Below are positions 42,119-49,824 of a stretch of DNA of 54,308 bases, piece after piece; positions within the stretch are counted from its first letter, which is position 1; every line of letters begins with the position of its first letter. The stretch is from an uncultured Collinsella sp. (GTDB lineage: Bacteria; Actinomycetota; Coriobacteriia; Coriobacteriales; Coriobacteriaceae): contig CAJLRE010000006.1 of assembly GCA_905208975.1 (NCBI GenBank), positions 1 to 54,308 of the forward strand. Direction: 5' to 3'. The notes under the pieces are model-generated. The model saw nothing but the letters and a program-made list of their open reading frames with translations. It ran no database searches and was not told the origin of the DNA. Position numbers and translations under genes: made by a program.

Positions 42119-43984
42119 CTACTTCGTGTGTGGGATACCCAGCACGTCGAGCGCGTTGGCCATAATGGACTGGAACGGCACCGCAGCGGCATCTGAGCCG
42201 CTCGGCGTTCCGTCGAGCGTGATATAGCACAGCACCTTGGGCGATTGTGCCGGTGCAAAGCCCATAAAGGACGACATGTAGTTCTCCTTGAGGTAGCCGC
42301 CGTTCTCGTCGGCACGTTCGGCCGTACCGGTCTTACCCGCCACGTCATAGCCGTCAACCGCGCCGCCAACGCCCGTTCCCTCCGACACGACCGTCTGCAT
42401 GCACGATGTCACCTGGGATGCGGCGTCCTCCGAAATCGCGCGCTCGCCTTCGCCCCAGTCCTTCTCGTCGCCTTTGCTGGACTTATAGAAGTGCGGGGTC
42501 ATCATCACGCCGCCGTTGGCGATGCCGCCCACGGCACGTGCGATCTCAATCGGTGAGACAGACAGCGCCTGTCCAAAGCTCATCGAGCCCAGCGTGGCGC
42601 CGTCATACTGGTCACGCTCCTTGACGATGCCCAGGCTCTCGCCCGGAAAATCGACACCAGAGCTGTGACCGATGCCCCACTTGTCCACATAGGCGGCAAA
42701 GTCGTCGGCACCGATCTTGCGCCCCACCAGGACAAATCCCACGTTGGACGAACGGCGCATCATCTCGCGCACATCCATGGTCATGGCGTAGTCGCGCTTG
42801 TCGGCATCGGTGACGGTATCGTCGCCCACCTTGATGCTCGCCGGCACCTCAAACGACGTACTCGACCGCACGACACCCAAGTCGAAGCCGGCGCCCGCCA
42901 CGAGCGTCTTAAAGACCGAGCCGGGCTCGTAGGCGTCGGTGACCAGGCGCAGGTTCATATCCTCGGTCTTGGCGTTTTCCAAATTGGTCTGGTCGTAGGT
43001 CGGATACGAGCAGGCTGCCAAGATCTCGCCTGTCGTAGGATCGGTGACCAGCGCCGAGCCGTTCTTGGCCTTTGTCTTCTCGACAGCCTCTGCCAGGGCA
43101 TCCTCGGCCGCACGCTGGATATTGACGTCGAGCGTCGTCACGAGATCAACGCCGTCGACCGCAGCCACCTTTTTATAGGCACCGCCCGCGATATAGCTGC
43201 CGTCCCTCGCGCGCTCGCGTACGAGAGAACCGTTCGTGCCGGTCAGAAGCTTGTTGTATTGCTTTTCGAGACCCGTCAAGCCGTCGTTGTCTACGTTCAC
43301 TACACCCAGCACCTGCGATGCCAGATTGCCGTATGGATACACGCGCTTCATGGCCTGCTCAAAAAGCACGCCGGGCAGGTTCTTCTTCTCCAGCGCCGCA
43401 GCGTCGTCTTCGTCTACCTGGCGCTTGATATACACCCAGGTTCCATCGGACTCAACGAGCTTGCGGCAGGTCTTTTTATCGATTCCAGTTGCCTTGACCA
43501 GCGCCGACACCGTCTTGTCAACATCCTCGACAAGCTGGGGGTTCACGGCGATGTTGCGACATTCGACCGACGACGCCAGCACGTTACCGTTGCGGTCGTA
43601 GATGGTGCCACGTTTGGCATAGAGGGTCTGCGCAAGCAGGCGGCGCGCATCGGCACGCTCGCGCAGTTTATCGGCTTCGACAATTTGATAGCCGGCAAGG
43701 CGAAAGACGCCCAAGCCCAAGCCAAGCCCAATGAAGCCCATGACGGCTTTGCGGCGAGGCAGAGGCGTGCCTGTGAGCCATTCGGTCGACGAACTCTTGC
43801 GCGACCTGGTGTTATGCACTTGAGGGCCGCCCGAGCCGCGAAGTCGCGACGCCGGGTCGTTGCCACGGGACTGCCCGGCGTTGTAAGATTGCCGACCCGT
43901 TCCTTGATAACCAGAACGTCCCCGCGACGAGGGACGTCCAGAACCGCGGCCCCCATCGGAACCGCGGCGATAGTCATTTGTCAT
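42119..43984 (-). CDS. ftsI: Septal transpeptidase FtsI (class B PBP)
   Basis: 621 residues. A Gly/Arg/Ser-rich cytoplasmic N-terminus (1-78) precedes one membrane helix (about 80-100). The PBP dimer domain (about 120-290) contains RGTIYDRNG. The transpeptidase domain has Ser356-x-x-Lys359 (EPGSVFK), SSN at 412-414 and KTGT at 551-554. No PASTA domain follows. It cross-links septal peptidoglycan with FtsW. The ATG at 43984 lies 17 bp after ftsL, with a poor ribosome-binding site. Confidence 0.95.
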   Translation of the reverse strand: MTNDYRRGSDGGRGSGRPSSRGRSGYQGTGRQSYNAGQSRGNDPASRLRGSGGPQVHNTRSRKSSSTEWLTGTPLPRRKAVMGFIGLGLGLGVFRLAGYQIVEADKLRERADARRLLAQTLYAKRGTIYDRNGNVLASSVECRNIAVNPQLVEDVDKTVSALVKATGIDKKTCRKLVESDGTWVYIKRQVDEDDAAALEKKNLPGVLFEQAMKRVYPYGNLASQVLGVVNVDNDGLTGLEKQYNKLLTGTNGSLVRERARDGSYIAGGAYKKVAAVDGVDLVTTLDVNIQRAAEDALAEAVEKTKAKNGSALVTDPTTGEILAACSYPTYDQTNLENAKTEDMNLRLVTDAYEPGSVFKTLVAGAGFDLGVVRSSTSFEVPASIKVGDDTVTDADKRDYAMTMDVREMMRRSSNVGFVLVGRKIGADDFAAYVDKWGIGHSSGVDFPGESLGIVKERDQYDGATLGSMSFGQALSVSPIEIARAVGGIANGGVMMTPHFYKSSKGDEKDWGEGERAISEDAASQVTSCMQTVVSEGTGVGGAVDGYDVAGKTGTAERADENGGYLKENYMSSFMGFAPAQSPKVLCYITLDGTPSGSDAAAVPFQSIMANALDVLGIPHTK

Positions 43985-44001
43985 ACTCAGCTACCGTCTT
44001 G

Positions 44002-44472
44002 CTACTGAGCGGTCGCGGTCGCGTTGGCGCCCGCGGCTGCATCCTGCGAAAAGTCAAGTGTAACGCTCTCGCTGGGCTCCACCATGCCATAAGCGCCCGC
44101 AAGGTCGCGAATGCGCGTGTCGGCGCCATAGACCGAATGCATGACCTCCAGGTCGGAGCTCTCATCGGTCGCTTTTTCGAGCGTGTTGGTAAGCTCGGCG
44201 TTGCTGTTGAGCACCTGGGCCGTAACGCCGGCGAGCGCCACGCGGGCAACGCCGATCGTCATGAAGATGGCCGCAATGATGCAAAACGTTTTAAGAACGC
44301 TCATGAAAACCGGGCTTACCGCCTGGTTTGCCTGACGGCCCGCGCCCGTGTAGACATCAAAGCGCGGCGTGCGCTGCTCACGGGGAGCAACGGGGGCCTG
44401 CGGCGTCTCACGATAGGCGGGCATGGCGTTCATATCATAGGCGAGTGCTGCGCTTGAAGTGTTGTAGCCCAT
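44002..44472 (-). CDS. ftsL: FtsL-like division protein
   Basis: 156 residues: cytoplasmic tail of about 55, one membrane helix (about 56-82), then a short extracytoplasmic coiled-coil segment (about 84-115) and an Ala/Thr-rich end. Sequence identity to FtsL is always low; topology, size and position between rsmH and ftsI support the call. The ATG at 44472 follows GGGAGG. Confidence 0.8.
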   Translation of the reverse strand: MGYNTSSAALAYDMNAMPAYRETPQAPVAPREQRTPRFDVYTGAGRQANQAVSPVFMSVLKTFCIIAAIFMTIGVARVALAGVTAQVLNSNAELTNTLEKATDESSDLEVMHSVYGADTRIRDLAGAYGMVEPSESVTLDFSQDAAAGANATATAQ

Positions 44473-44562
44473 GATATGCCGCCTCCCATCCCGAGTACGT
44501 TGGTAGTGTGTTTAAGCTTCGTTTATGGTGCGAGCGGGAGGTCCAATATCGCGCGGTCGCGC

Positions 44563-45528
44563 CTACAGACGCTGCGCCACGCGGATTTTGGCTGATCTCG
44601 CCCGAGGGTTGCGCTCAACCTCATCAGGCTGGGCAACCAAGGGTTTGCGGGTGATGACCTTGAGTATCGGCACGTTGCCGCACACGCACACCGGAATCTC
44701 CGGCGGACACGTGCACCCCTGGCTCATCTCCTTAAAGTGATTCTTTACGATACGGTCCTCAAGCGAGTGATACGAGATGACGCAGATACGTCCGCCCGGA
44801 TTGAGCCACCTGGTGGCGGCATCAAGCCCTCGTTCGAGCACATCGAGCTCGTGATTGACCTCGATGCGAATGGCCTGGAAACTTCTCTTGGCCGGGTGTC
44901 CGCCATGCCGACGAGCGGCAGCCGGGATACCCGCCTTGATGATCTCGACAAATTGCCCGGTGGTTTCGATCGGTTCTTGCTCGCGGCGGCGCACGATCTC
45001 GCGCGCGATCTGCGAGGCGAACTTCTCTTCGCCGTAGACGCGTAGAATCCGGGCGAGGTCGTGTTCGTTATAGGTGTTGATGACCTCAGCTGCGTTTAAG
45101 GTGTTATTACCCGGATCCATCCGCATGTCCAATGGGGCGTCCTCGTTATACGAAAAGCCCCTGCCAGGGATATCGAGTTGCGGTGACGAAACGCCCAAAT
45201 CGAACAGGAAGCCATCGACCCCGGGCACCTCGGCCGAGCAAAGCAGCTCGTCCAAGTCGCCGAAGTTGCCCTTCAGCAGCTGGTGCGGAACGCCGGGAAC
45301 CTCGCGGTCCAGACGGGCGCCAGCGGCCTCGAGGGCCATGTCGTCCTGATCGACGCCGAGCAAAAGGCCCGTCTCCCCCACCTGCGCGGCCATCTTTACC
45401 GAATGGCCGGCACCGCCAAGGGTGCAATCGCAGACAACGGAGCCGCTCTTTAGCCGCAGCGATTCAAGTACTTCGCCGAGCATGACAGGTTCATGCCGAT
45501 ATTCTTGTGTCAAGATCCCACGCTCCAT
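44563..45528 (-). CDS. rsmH: 16S rRNA (cytosine-1402-N4)-methyltransferase RsmH
   Basis: 321 residues. EYRHEPVML at the start, SAM loop DCTLGGAGHS, and FDLGVSSPQLD, GFSYNEDAPLDMRMD, FQAIRIEVN and SYHSLEDRIVK family blocks. It modifies C1402 of 16S rRNA. The ATG at 45528 has only GGGTAACGG upstream. A CTCPPEIPVCVCG segment near the C-terminus is an extra Cys cluster seen in many members. Confidence 0.96.
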   Translation of the reverse strand: MERGILTQEYRHEPVMLGEVLESLRLKSGSVVCDCTLGGAGHSVKMAAQVGETGLLLGVDQDDMALEAAGARLDREVPGVPHQLLKGNFGDLDELLCSAEVPGVDGFLFDLGVSSPQLDIPGRGFSYNEDAPLDMRMDPGNNTLNAAEVINTYNEHDLARILRVYGEEKFASQIAREIVRRREQEPIETTGQFVEIIKAGIPAAARRHGGHPAKRSFQAIRIEVNHELDVLERGLDAATRWLNPGGRICVISYHSLEDRIVKNHFKEMSQGCTCPPEIPVCVCGNVPILKVITRKPLVAQPDEVERNPRARSAKIRVAQRL

Positions 45529-45548
45529 CCGTTACCCGTGCCTTGCCC

Positions 45549-45983
45549 TTACGAGAAGAAGAGGTCCAGCAGGGCCTCATCGTCATCGTCCTCATCGGCC
45601 GTAGCGCGGTCCCAAACCTCAAGGTGGTCGTAGTTGCCCACAACCGTGACCTCGCGGTCTAGATTCGCCTGCTTGCGGAGAGACTCGGAAAGACCGATAC
45701 GACCGGCGCTGTCCACATCCATCGACGTGGTGCGCTTGTTGATCGCCCTCATGAGCTTCTGGTCATTAATGTCACGCGGGTTAAAACCCTCGTGGCCCTC
45801 ACGACCCGCGAAGAGTCCTTCGACCCACTTATCGAAGGCCTCGGCAGAGAACACGTACAGAGCATCGACATCCAGGGCTTTGAACACGCGAACGTGCTCT
45901 CCAAGCTCCTCGCGAAGGGGTGCAGGCAGGGACAGACGACCTTTTGCATCGAGATTGCGCTCGTATGCACCAGTCATTCCCAT
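45549..45983 (-). CDS. mraZ: Transcriptional regulator MraZ
   Basis: 144 residues made of two AbrB-like SpoVT halves, each with the D-x-x-G-R-(L/I) motif: NLDAKGRLSLP near the start and DVDSAGRIGLSESLR in the second half. MraZ binds TGGG-type repeats in front of its own operon and controls dcw expression. The C-terminus is very acidic (DEDDDDEALL). The ATG at 45983 follows GGAGGGCG. Confidence 0.96.
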   Translation of the reverse strand: MGMTGAYERNLDAKGRLSLPAPLREELGEHVRVFKALDVDALYVFSAEAFDKWVEGLFAGREGHEGFNPRDINDQKLMRAINKRTTSMDVDSAGRIGLSESLRKQANLDREVTVVGNYDHLEVWDRATADEDDDDEALLDLFFS

Positions 45984-46051
45984 GTGCGCCCTCCCCTCGG
46001 TTACTCAGATGGCACGTACGCGGGGAACCACCCCGCCTGTCGACGTCATCA

Positions 46052-46080
46052 ATAATATGGGGAACCGCCCCATTTTTCAA
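46052..46080 (-). promoter_or_regulatory. Promoter of the mraZ/dcw operon
   Basis: On the minus strand TTGAAA (46080-46075) and TATTAT (46057-46052) are 17 bp apart, a near-consensus sigma-70-type promoter. The leader to the mraZ ATG is about 60 bases. The spacer contains TGGGG-CGGTT-CCCCA, an inverted repeat. Confidence 0.7.
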
Positions 46081-46087
46081 CACCTTT

Positions 46088-46128
46088 CCCCACCCCTTCC
46101 CCCACCCCTCCCCACCATTCCACCCCCA
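46088..46128 (-). promoter_or_regulatory. G-rich MraZ-type repeat cluster
   Basis: Directly upstream of the -35, the minus strand shows TGGGG at 46114-46110, 46104-46100 and 46092-46088, spaced 10 and 12 bp, with further TGG/TGGGGG at 46122-46128. MraZ is known to bind TGGGN repeats about 10 bp apart, so this is the likely autoregulatory site. Confidence 0.6.
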
Positions 46129-46147
46129 ATATGTTGTAAAACACCCC

Positions 46148-46161
46148 CGAGCATATGTTCG
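46148..46161. promoter_or_regulatory. LexA (SOS) box upstream of mraZ
   Basis: CGAGCATATGTTCG matches the Gram-positive LexA consensus CGAAC-N4-GTTCG at all but one defined base. Two AATATGTTGT sequences flank it at 46129 and 46170. It lies about 70 bp upstream of the dcw promoter -35. Confidence 0.5.
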
Positions 46162-46339
46162 AAAACACAATATGTTGTGTTTGCAGCAACGGCTGGATGC
46201 CACCTGTAGAACCACGCCCGCGAACCTCAACCTTCAAGTTGACCTTGAGGCGATTTTTGCGTCCCTTTACATGCCGTTCACATCGCCCCCAAACTCCCCC
46301 ACCCAAGGCACGTGCGGCCCACCACCGCGACGCCAAGTG

Positions 46340-46412
46340 GCGAAAAATGGGACGGACCCCAGATTGCCCATGCGCGCGCAAAAGCACGCCACGGCAATCT
46401 GGGGCCCGTCCC
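46340..46412 (-). terminator. Long terminator hairpin of xerD
   Basis: A 20-bp stem (46412-46393 with 46368-46349, one mismatch) with a 24-base loop, followed by ATTTTTCG on the minus strand. Confidence 0.8.
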
Positions 46413-46445
46413 CAAATACCTATAAATATACAGGTCAGCGATGTG

Positions 46446-47387
46446 TTAACGATGCGCCAGCGGATGCGCCGCCAGATAGACCTCGGTCAGTTGCGTTCGG
46501 TCGACATGCGTGTAGACCTGTGTGGTCGAAATATCGGCATGGCCCAAGATCTCCTGTAGCACACGGAGGTCTGCACCGCCCGCAAGCATATGGGTGGCAA
46601 AGGAGTGACGCAGCGTATGGGGATGGAGTCCCACCAGCCCCACCTGGCGCCCGTAGCGCTCACAGATGGCATGGATGCCCTGGCGCGACAGACGGCGGCC
46701 GTTCTTATTTAAAAAGACCGCCGAGGTCTCGGTTCCGTGGGCATGGGCCGCCAAGCGAGAACGCCCCTCAGTTAAATAGAGCGTCAGAGCTCGCGCCGCG
46801 CTTCCCACCAGCGGGGACAGACGCTCCTTGGAGCCCTTACCGCGCACCAGGACAAACCCGTCATCGATATGGATATCGCCCACATCGAGCCCAACCAGTT
46901 CACTCACGCGCAAGCCGCAACCGTAAAGCACTTCCAAGATGGCATGATCGCGCAGCCCCATCTCGCCCTCGGGAAAGTCTTGATCGAGCAGTGCCGAGAC
47001 ATCCTCCACCGAAAGGTATTCCGGCAGGCGATCTGCCTTTTTGGGCAGGCGCAACGCCGCCGTCGGGTTTTGGGCCACGGCCCCATCGCGCACAAAAAAG
47101 GCATGCAGGCCCTTCACGGCAGCAAGCGCGCGCTCCACCGAGGCGTCGGAATAGCCTCCGTCGCGGCGATCGGCAACAAAGCCCTCCACGACCTGACGGC
47201 TCACATCTTCAAAAGACGCAATGTCAGCCCGCTCCAGATAGGCGCAATACGTCGTCAGGTCACGACGGTAGGCCGCAATCGTATTGCGCGCCAAACCCCG
47301 TTCGACCGCAAGGTAATCGAGATACTCCCCCGCCACCACAGTGAGCGACGAGGGAGCAGCTTCGGTATGTTCTTGGTTCGCCGACAC
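46446..47387 (-). CDS. xerD: Tyrosine recombinase XerD
   Basis: 313 residues. N-terminal SAM-like domain (about 15-105) and catalytic domain with Arg160 (GCGLRVSE), Lys184, His257-x-x-Arg260 (HPHTLRHSFATH), His283 (GHADI) and nucleophile Tyr292 (YTHV). It resolves chromosome dimers at dif. The start is GTG at 47387, 2 bp past the pyrG stop, so translation is coupled to pyrG. Length and the single-copy housekeeping context favour XerD over a phage integrase; XerC cannot be excluded. Confidence 0.9.
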   Translation of the reverse strand: MSANQEHTEAAPSSLTVVAGEYLDYLAVERGLARNTIAAYRRDLTTYCAYLERADIASFEDVSRQVVEGFVADRRDGGYSDASVERALAAVKGLHAFFVRDGAVAQNPTAALRLPKKADRLPEYLSVEDVSALLDQDFPEGEMGLRDHAILEVLYGCGLRVSELVGLDVGDIHIDDGFVLVRGKGSKERLSPLVGSAARALTLYLTEGRSRLAAHAHGTETSAVFLNKNGRRLSRQGIHAICERYGRQVGLVGLHPHTLRHSFATHMLAGGADLRVLQEILGHADISTTQVYTHVDRTQLTEVYLAAHPLAHR

Positions 47388-47389
47388 CC

Positions 47390-49051
47390 TTAGTCCGTAG
47401 CGAGGTTCTTGGGCGTCACCTGCACGCGATCGACGCCCTCATGCTGGCCAATCGAGGCGCGCACGAACTCGCGGAACAGCGGCTGCGGGTTGGTCGGACG
47501 GCTCTTGAACTCGGGATGAGCTTGGGTGGCCACATACCACGGATGTACATCGCGCGGCAGCTCGACCATCTCGACCAGACGCTCGTCGGGCGAAAGGCCC
47601 GAGATTACCAGACCGGCGTCCTCGAGCTGGTCACGGAAGGCGTTGTTGAACTCAAAACGGTGACGGTGACGCTCGTAGACGAGCTCCTCGCCATAGGCCT
47701 CGCGCGCGAGGGAATCGGCAGCAAGCTTGCACGGATAGGCACCCAGACGCATGGTGCCGCCCTTCTCGGTCACGTCCTCCTGCGAGCTCATCAGGTCGAT
47801 GACACTATACGGGCCATCCGGATCGAACTCGGAAGAGCTGGCGCCGGCAAGGCCGACGACGTTGCGGGCAAATTCGCACACGGCCACCTGCATACCCAGG
47901 CAAATGCCCAGATACGGAATCTTGTGCTCGCGGGCGAACTCGGCCGCGAGGATCTTGCCCTCCAGGGCGCGCTTGCCAAAGCCGCCGGGAACCAGGATGC
48001 CCGAGGCGTCGCCCAGAACCTCGGAGACATTCTGCTCGTCGAGGCTCTCGCCATCGACCAGCTGCACGTCCACGTGGCGATCGTAGAACACGCCCGCGTG
48101 GTGCAGGGCCTCGATAACCGACAGGTAGGCATCGGGCAGCTGCGTATACTTGCCCACGACGGCGATCTTCACCTTGTCGGCGTGCTGGTTGGCATGGTTC
48201 TGCTTGCGCAGGAACTCGTTCCACTCACTCATGTCGCGCTCACGCGGATCGAGACCCAGACGCTCGCAAATGCGCAGGTCAAAGTCCTGCTCGGCGAGTA
48301 GCTGCGGAACATCGTAGATGCTCGCGCAGTCCTCGTTGGTAAAGACACAGTCGGTGTCGACGTCGCAGAAGCTTGCGATCTTGCCGCGGATGGCGTCGTC
48401 GATATGGTGGTCGGAACGCAGAACGATAATATCGGGCTGGATACCAAAGCTGCGGAGCTCCTTGACGGAGTGTTGCGTCGGCTTGGTCTTGACCTCGTGG
48501 GCGGCGGCGATATAGGGAACGAGCGACACGTGGATGTAGCAGACGTTCTCGGGGCCGGCCTCCTTGCGGTACTGGCGAATGGCCTCGACAAACGGCTGCG
48601 ACTCAATGTCGCCGATGGTGCCGCCCAACTCAGTGATGACCACATCGGAGCCGGTCTGCTCCTCAATACGACGGAACTTATCCTTAATGGCGTTCGTGAC
48701 GTGCGGAATCACCTGCACGGTGCCGCCCAAAAAGTCACCGCGACGCTCGCGGGCGATCAGGCTCTTATAGATGGCACCAGTCGTAAAGTTGGAATCACGG
48801 GTCAGGTTCTCGTCAATAAAGCGCTCGTAGTGGCCCAGGTCCAGATCGGACTCGTAGCCGTCCTCGGTCACAAAGACCTCGCCATGCTGGAACGGGCTCA
48901 TGGTGCCGGGGTCGACGTTCAGATACGGGTCGGCCTTTTGCATCGTTACCTTGTAGCCGCGCGACTTGAGCAGACGGCCCAGCGAGGCCGCGGTAATACC
49001 CTTGCCCAGAGACGAAACCACGCCGCCGGTCACGAACACATGCTTGGTCAT
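47390..49051 (-). CDS. pyrG: CTP synthase
   Basis: 553 residues. The amidoligase domain (1-270) begins TKHVFVTGGVVSSLGKGITAASLG, with ITELGGTIGDIES following; the class I glutaminase domain (about 295-540) has VPGGFGKR, nucleophile Cys in GICLGMQ and C-terminal His-x-Glu in QAHPEFKSRP. It aminates UTP to CTP. The ATG at 49051 has CAGGTAA upstream. It heads the run into xerD and the dcw operon. Confidence 0.97.
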   Translation of the reverse strand: MTKHVFVTGGVVSSLGKGITAASLGRLLKSRGYKVTMQKADPYLNVDPGTMSPFQHGEVFVTEDGYESDLDLGHYERFIDENLTRDSNFTTGAIYKSLIARERRGDFLGGTVQVIPHVTNAIKDKFRRIEEQTGSDVVITELGGTIGDIESQPFVEAIRQYRKEAGPENVCYIHVSLVPYIAAAHEVKTKPTQHSVKELRSFGIQPDIIVLRSDHHIDDAIRGKIASFCDVDTDCVFTNEDCASIYDVPQLLAEQDFDLRICERLGLDPRERDMSEWNEFLRKQNHANQHADKVKIAVVGKYTQLPDAYLSVIEALHHAGVFYDRHVDVQLVDGESLDEQNVSEVLGDASGILVPGGFGKRALEGKILAAEFAREHKIPYLGICLGMQVAVCEFARNVVGLAGASSSEFDPDGPYSVIDLMSSQEDVTEKGGTMRLGAYPCKLAADSLAREAYGEELVYERHRHRFEFNNAFRDQLEDAGLVISGLSPDERLVEMVELPRDVHPWYVATQAHPEFKSRPTNPQPLFREFVRASIGQHEGVDRVQVTPKNLATD

Positions 49052-49109
49052 ATTGAGTTACCTGCGCTTCCCGTAGAAGTTGTCCATACACATCTTACGG
49101 GTCTTCATT

Positions 49110-49138
49110 GTAATACTCGCGACGCGCGCCGCACGCAA
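49110..49138 (-). promoter_or_regulatory. Candidate promoter of pyrG-xerD
   Basis: TTGCGT (49138-49133) and TATTAC (49115-49110) are 17 bp apart on the minus strand, leaving a leader of about 55 bases. Confidence 0.5.
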
Positions 49139-49171
49139 TTTTTCTTACGTGCAATCGCATTTCTCCATCTC

Positions 49172-49207
49172 GAAACAAAACGCCGCCCGGTTTCCCAGGC
49201 GGCGTCG
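49172..49207 (-). terminator. Terminator of the winged-helix gene
   Basis: ACGCCGCC pairs with GGCGGCGT around a 10-base loop, followed by TTTGTTTCG on the minus strand. Confidence 0.8.
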
Positions 49208-49229
49208 CTATGGCAAGGGTTACATGCTG

Positions 49230-49568
49230 CTATCGATCAGCAACCTCGTCCTCAAGCATTTCTTGAACGAGCATGCCGGTACGGACGCCCTCAAGATACC
49301 ACTCGCCACGTTCGGTGAGGCAAATGCCATTTGCAAGCTGACCGCCGTCGTCGCTATAACGCGAGACGACATCAATCATGCCTTCGGAATCCAAGCGATC
49401 GATTGCGGCGCGGGCACGATACGGCGAAACCCCCACGCGCTCGGCAAGCGTTTTGCGCGAGAAACCATACGGCCCGCCATTGTCTTCGGTTTGCTGGTCG
49501 ATCTCCATCAACACCAGCACCTCGACACGCTTCATATCGTTGACACTCGCACGACCCTTGCCCGCCAT
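49230..49568 (-). CDS. Small winged-helix (MarR-like) protein
   Basis: 112 residues from the ATG at 49568, which has GAGGAGG upstream. The central part reads VLVLMEIDQQTE, then SRKTLAERVGVSPYRARAAIDRLDSEGMID, a helix-turn-helix followed by a wing, and LTERGEWYLEGV. It probably binds DNA; target and signal are unknown. Its own terminator and 178-bp gap from pyrG suggest it is transcribed alone. Confidence 0.8.
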   Translation of the reverse strand: MAGKGRASVNDMKRVEVLVLMEIDQQTEDNGGPYGFSRKTLAERVGVSPYRARAAIDRLDSEGMIDVVSRYSDDGGQLANGICLTERGEWYLEGVRTGMLVQEMLEDEVADR

Positions 49569-49755
49569 AGCAGCCTCCTCAAACCGAGCACGAGCATCTA
49601 ACGCGCCGTGCGCGACCGACACACCTCACGATGGCAGGTAATATCCATCATGCGGCATCCCGCTAAGGATGAAACAGTTACGGTTATTGTATACCGCTCA
49701 AATTGTTTCTAGGCAGGTAAACGGCTATTTTTCGCCGAAATAGGCACTTTATTGA

Positions 49756-49790
49756 TCAAAAAGCCGTACCGGGCGCTAACCCGATACGGC
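49756..49790 (-). terminator. Terminator of the DUF1846 gene
   Basis: An 11-bp stem (49790-49780 with 49773-49763) with a 6-base loop and TTTTTG on the minus strand. Confidence 0.8.
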
Positions 49791-49824
49791 CAAACTGCAA
49801 TGCAATTACCGCGGTGCTTCAAAC

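Larger units (their letters stand above)
45984..46445. other. Control region between xerD and mraZ
   Basis: 462 bp without a gene. From the mraZ side it holds the promoter, the MraZ-type repeats, the SOS box with flanking ATATGTT repeats, the AACCTTCAAGTTGA palindrome (46229-46242, inside a wider CCTCAA/TTGAGG repeat) and the xerD terminator. Open frames on either strand here lack ribosome-binding sites and have unnatural composition. Confidence 0.7.

Noticed and set aside
46155..46559. A 134-codon plus-strand frame starting next to the SOS box, considered as an SOS-induced division inhibitor
   Set aside because: No ribosome-binding site, no membrane or LysM segment, Arg/Pro-rich composition, and it runs through the xerD terminator and into the end of xerD.
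46446..47387. XerD-like gene considered as a mobile-element integrase
   Set aside because: It is coupled to pyrG, directly precedes the dcw operon, has the standard Xer length and no att-like repeats or phage genes nearby.
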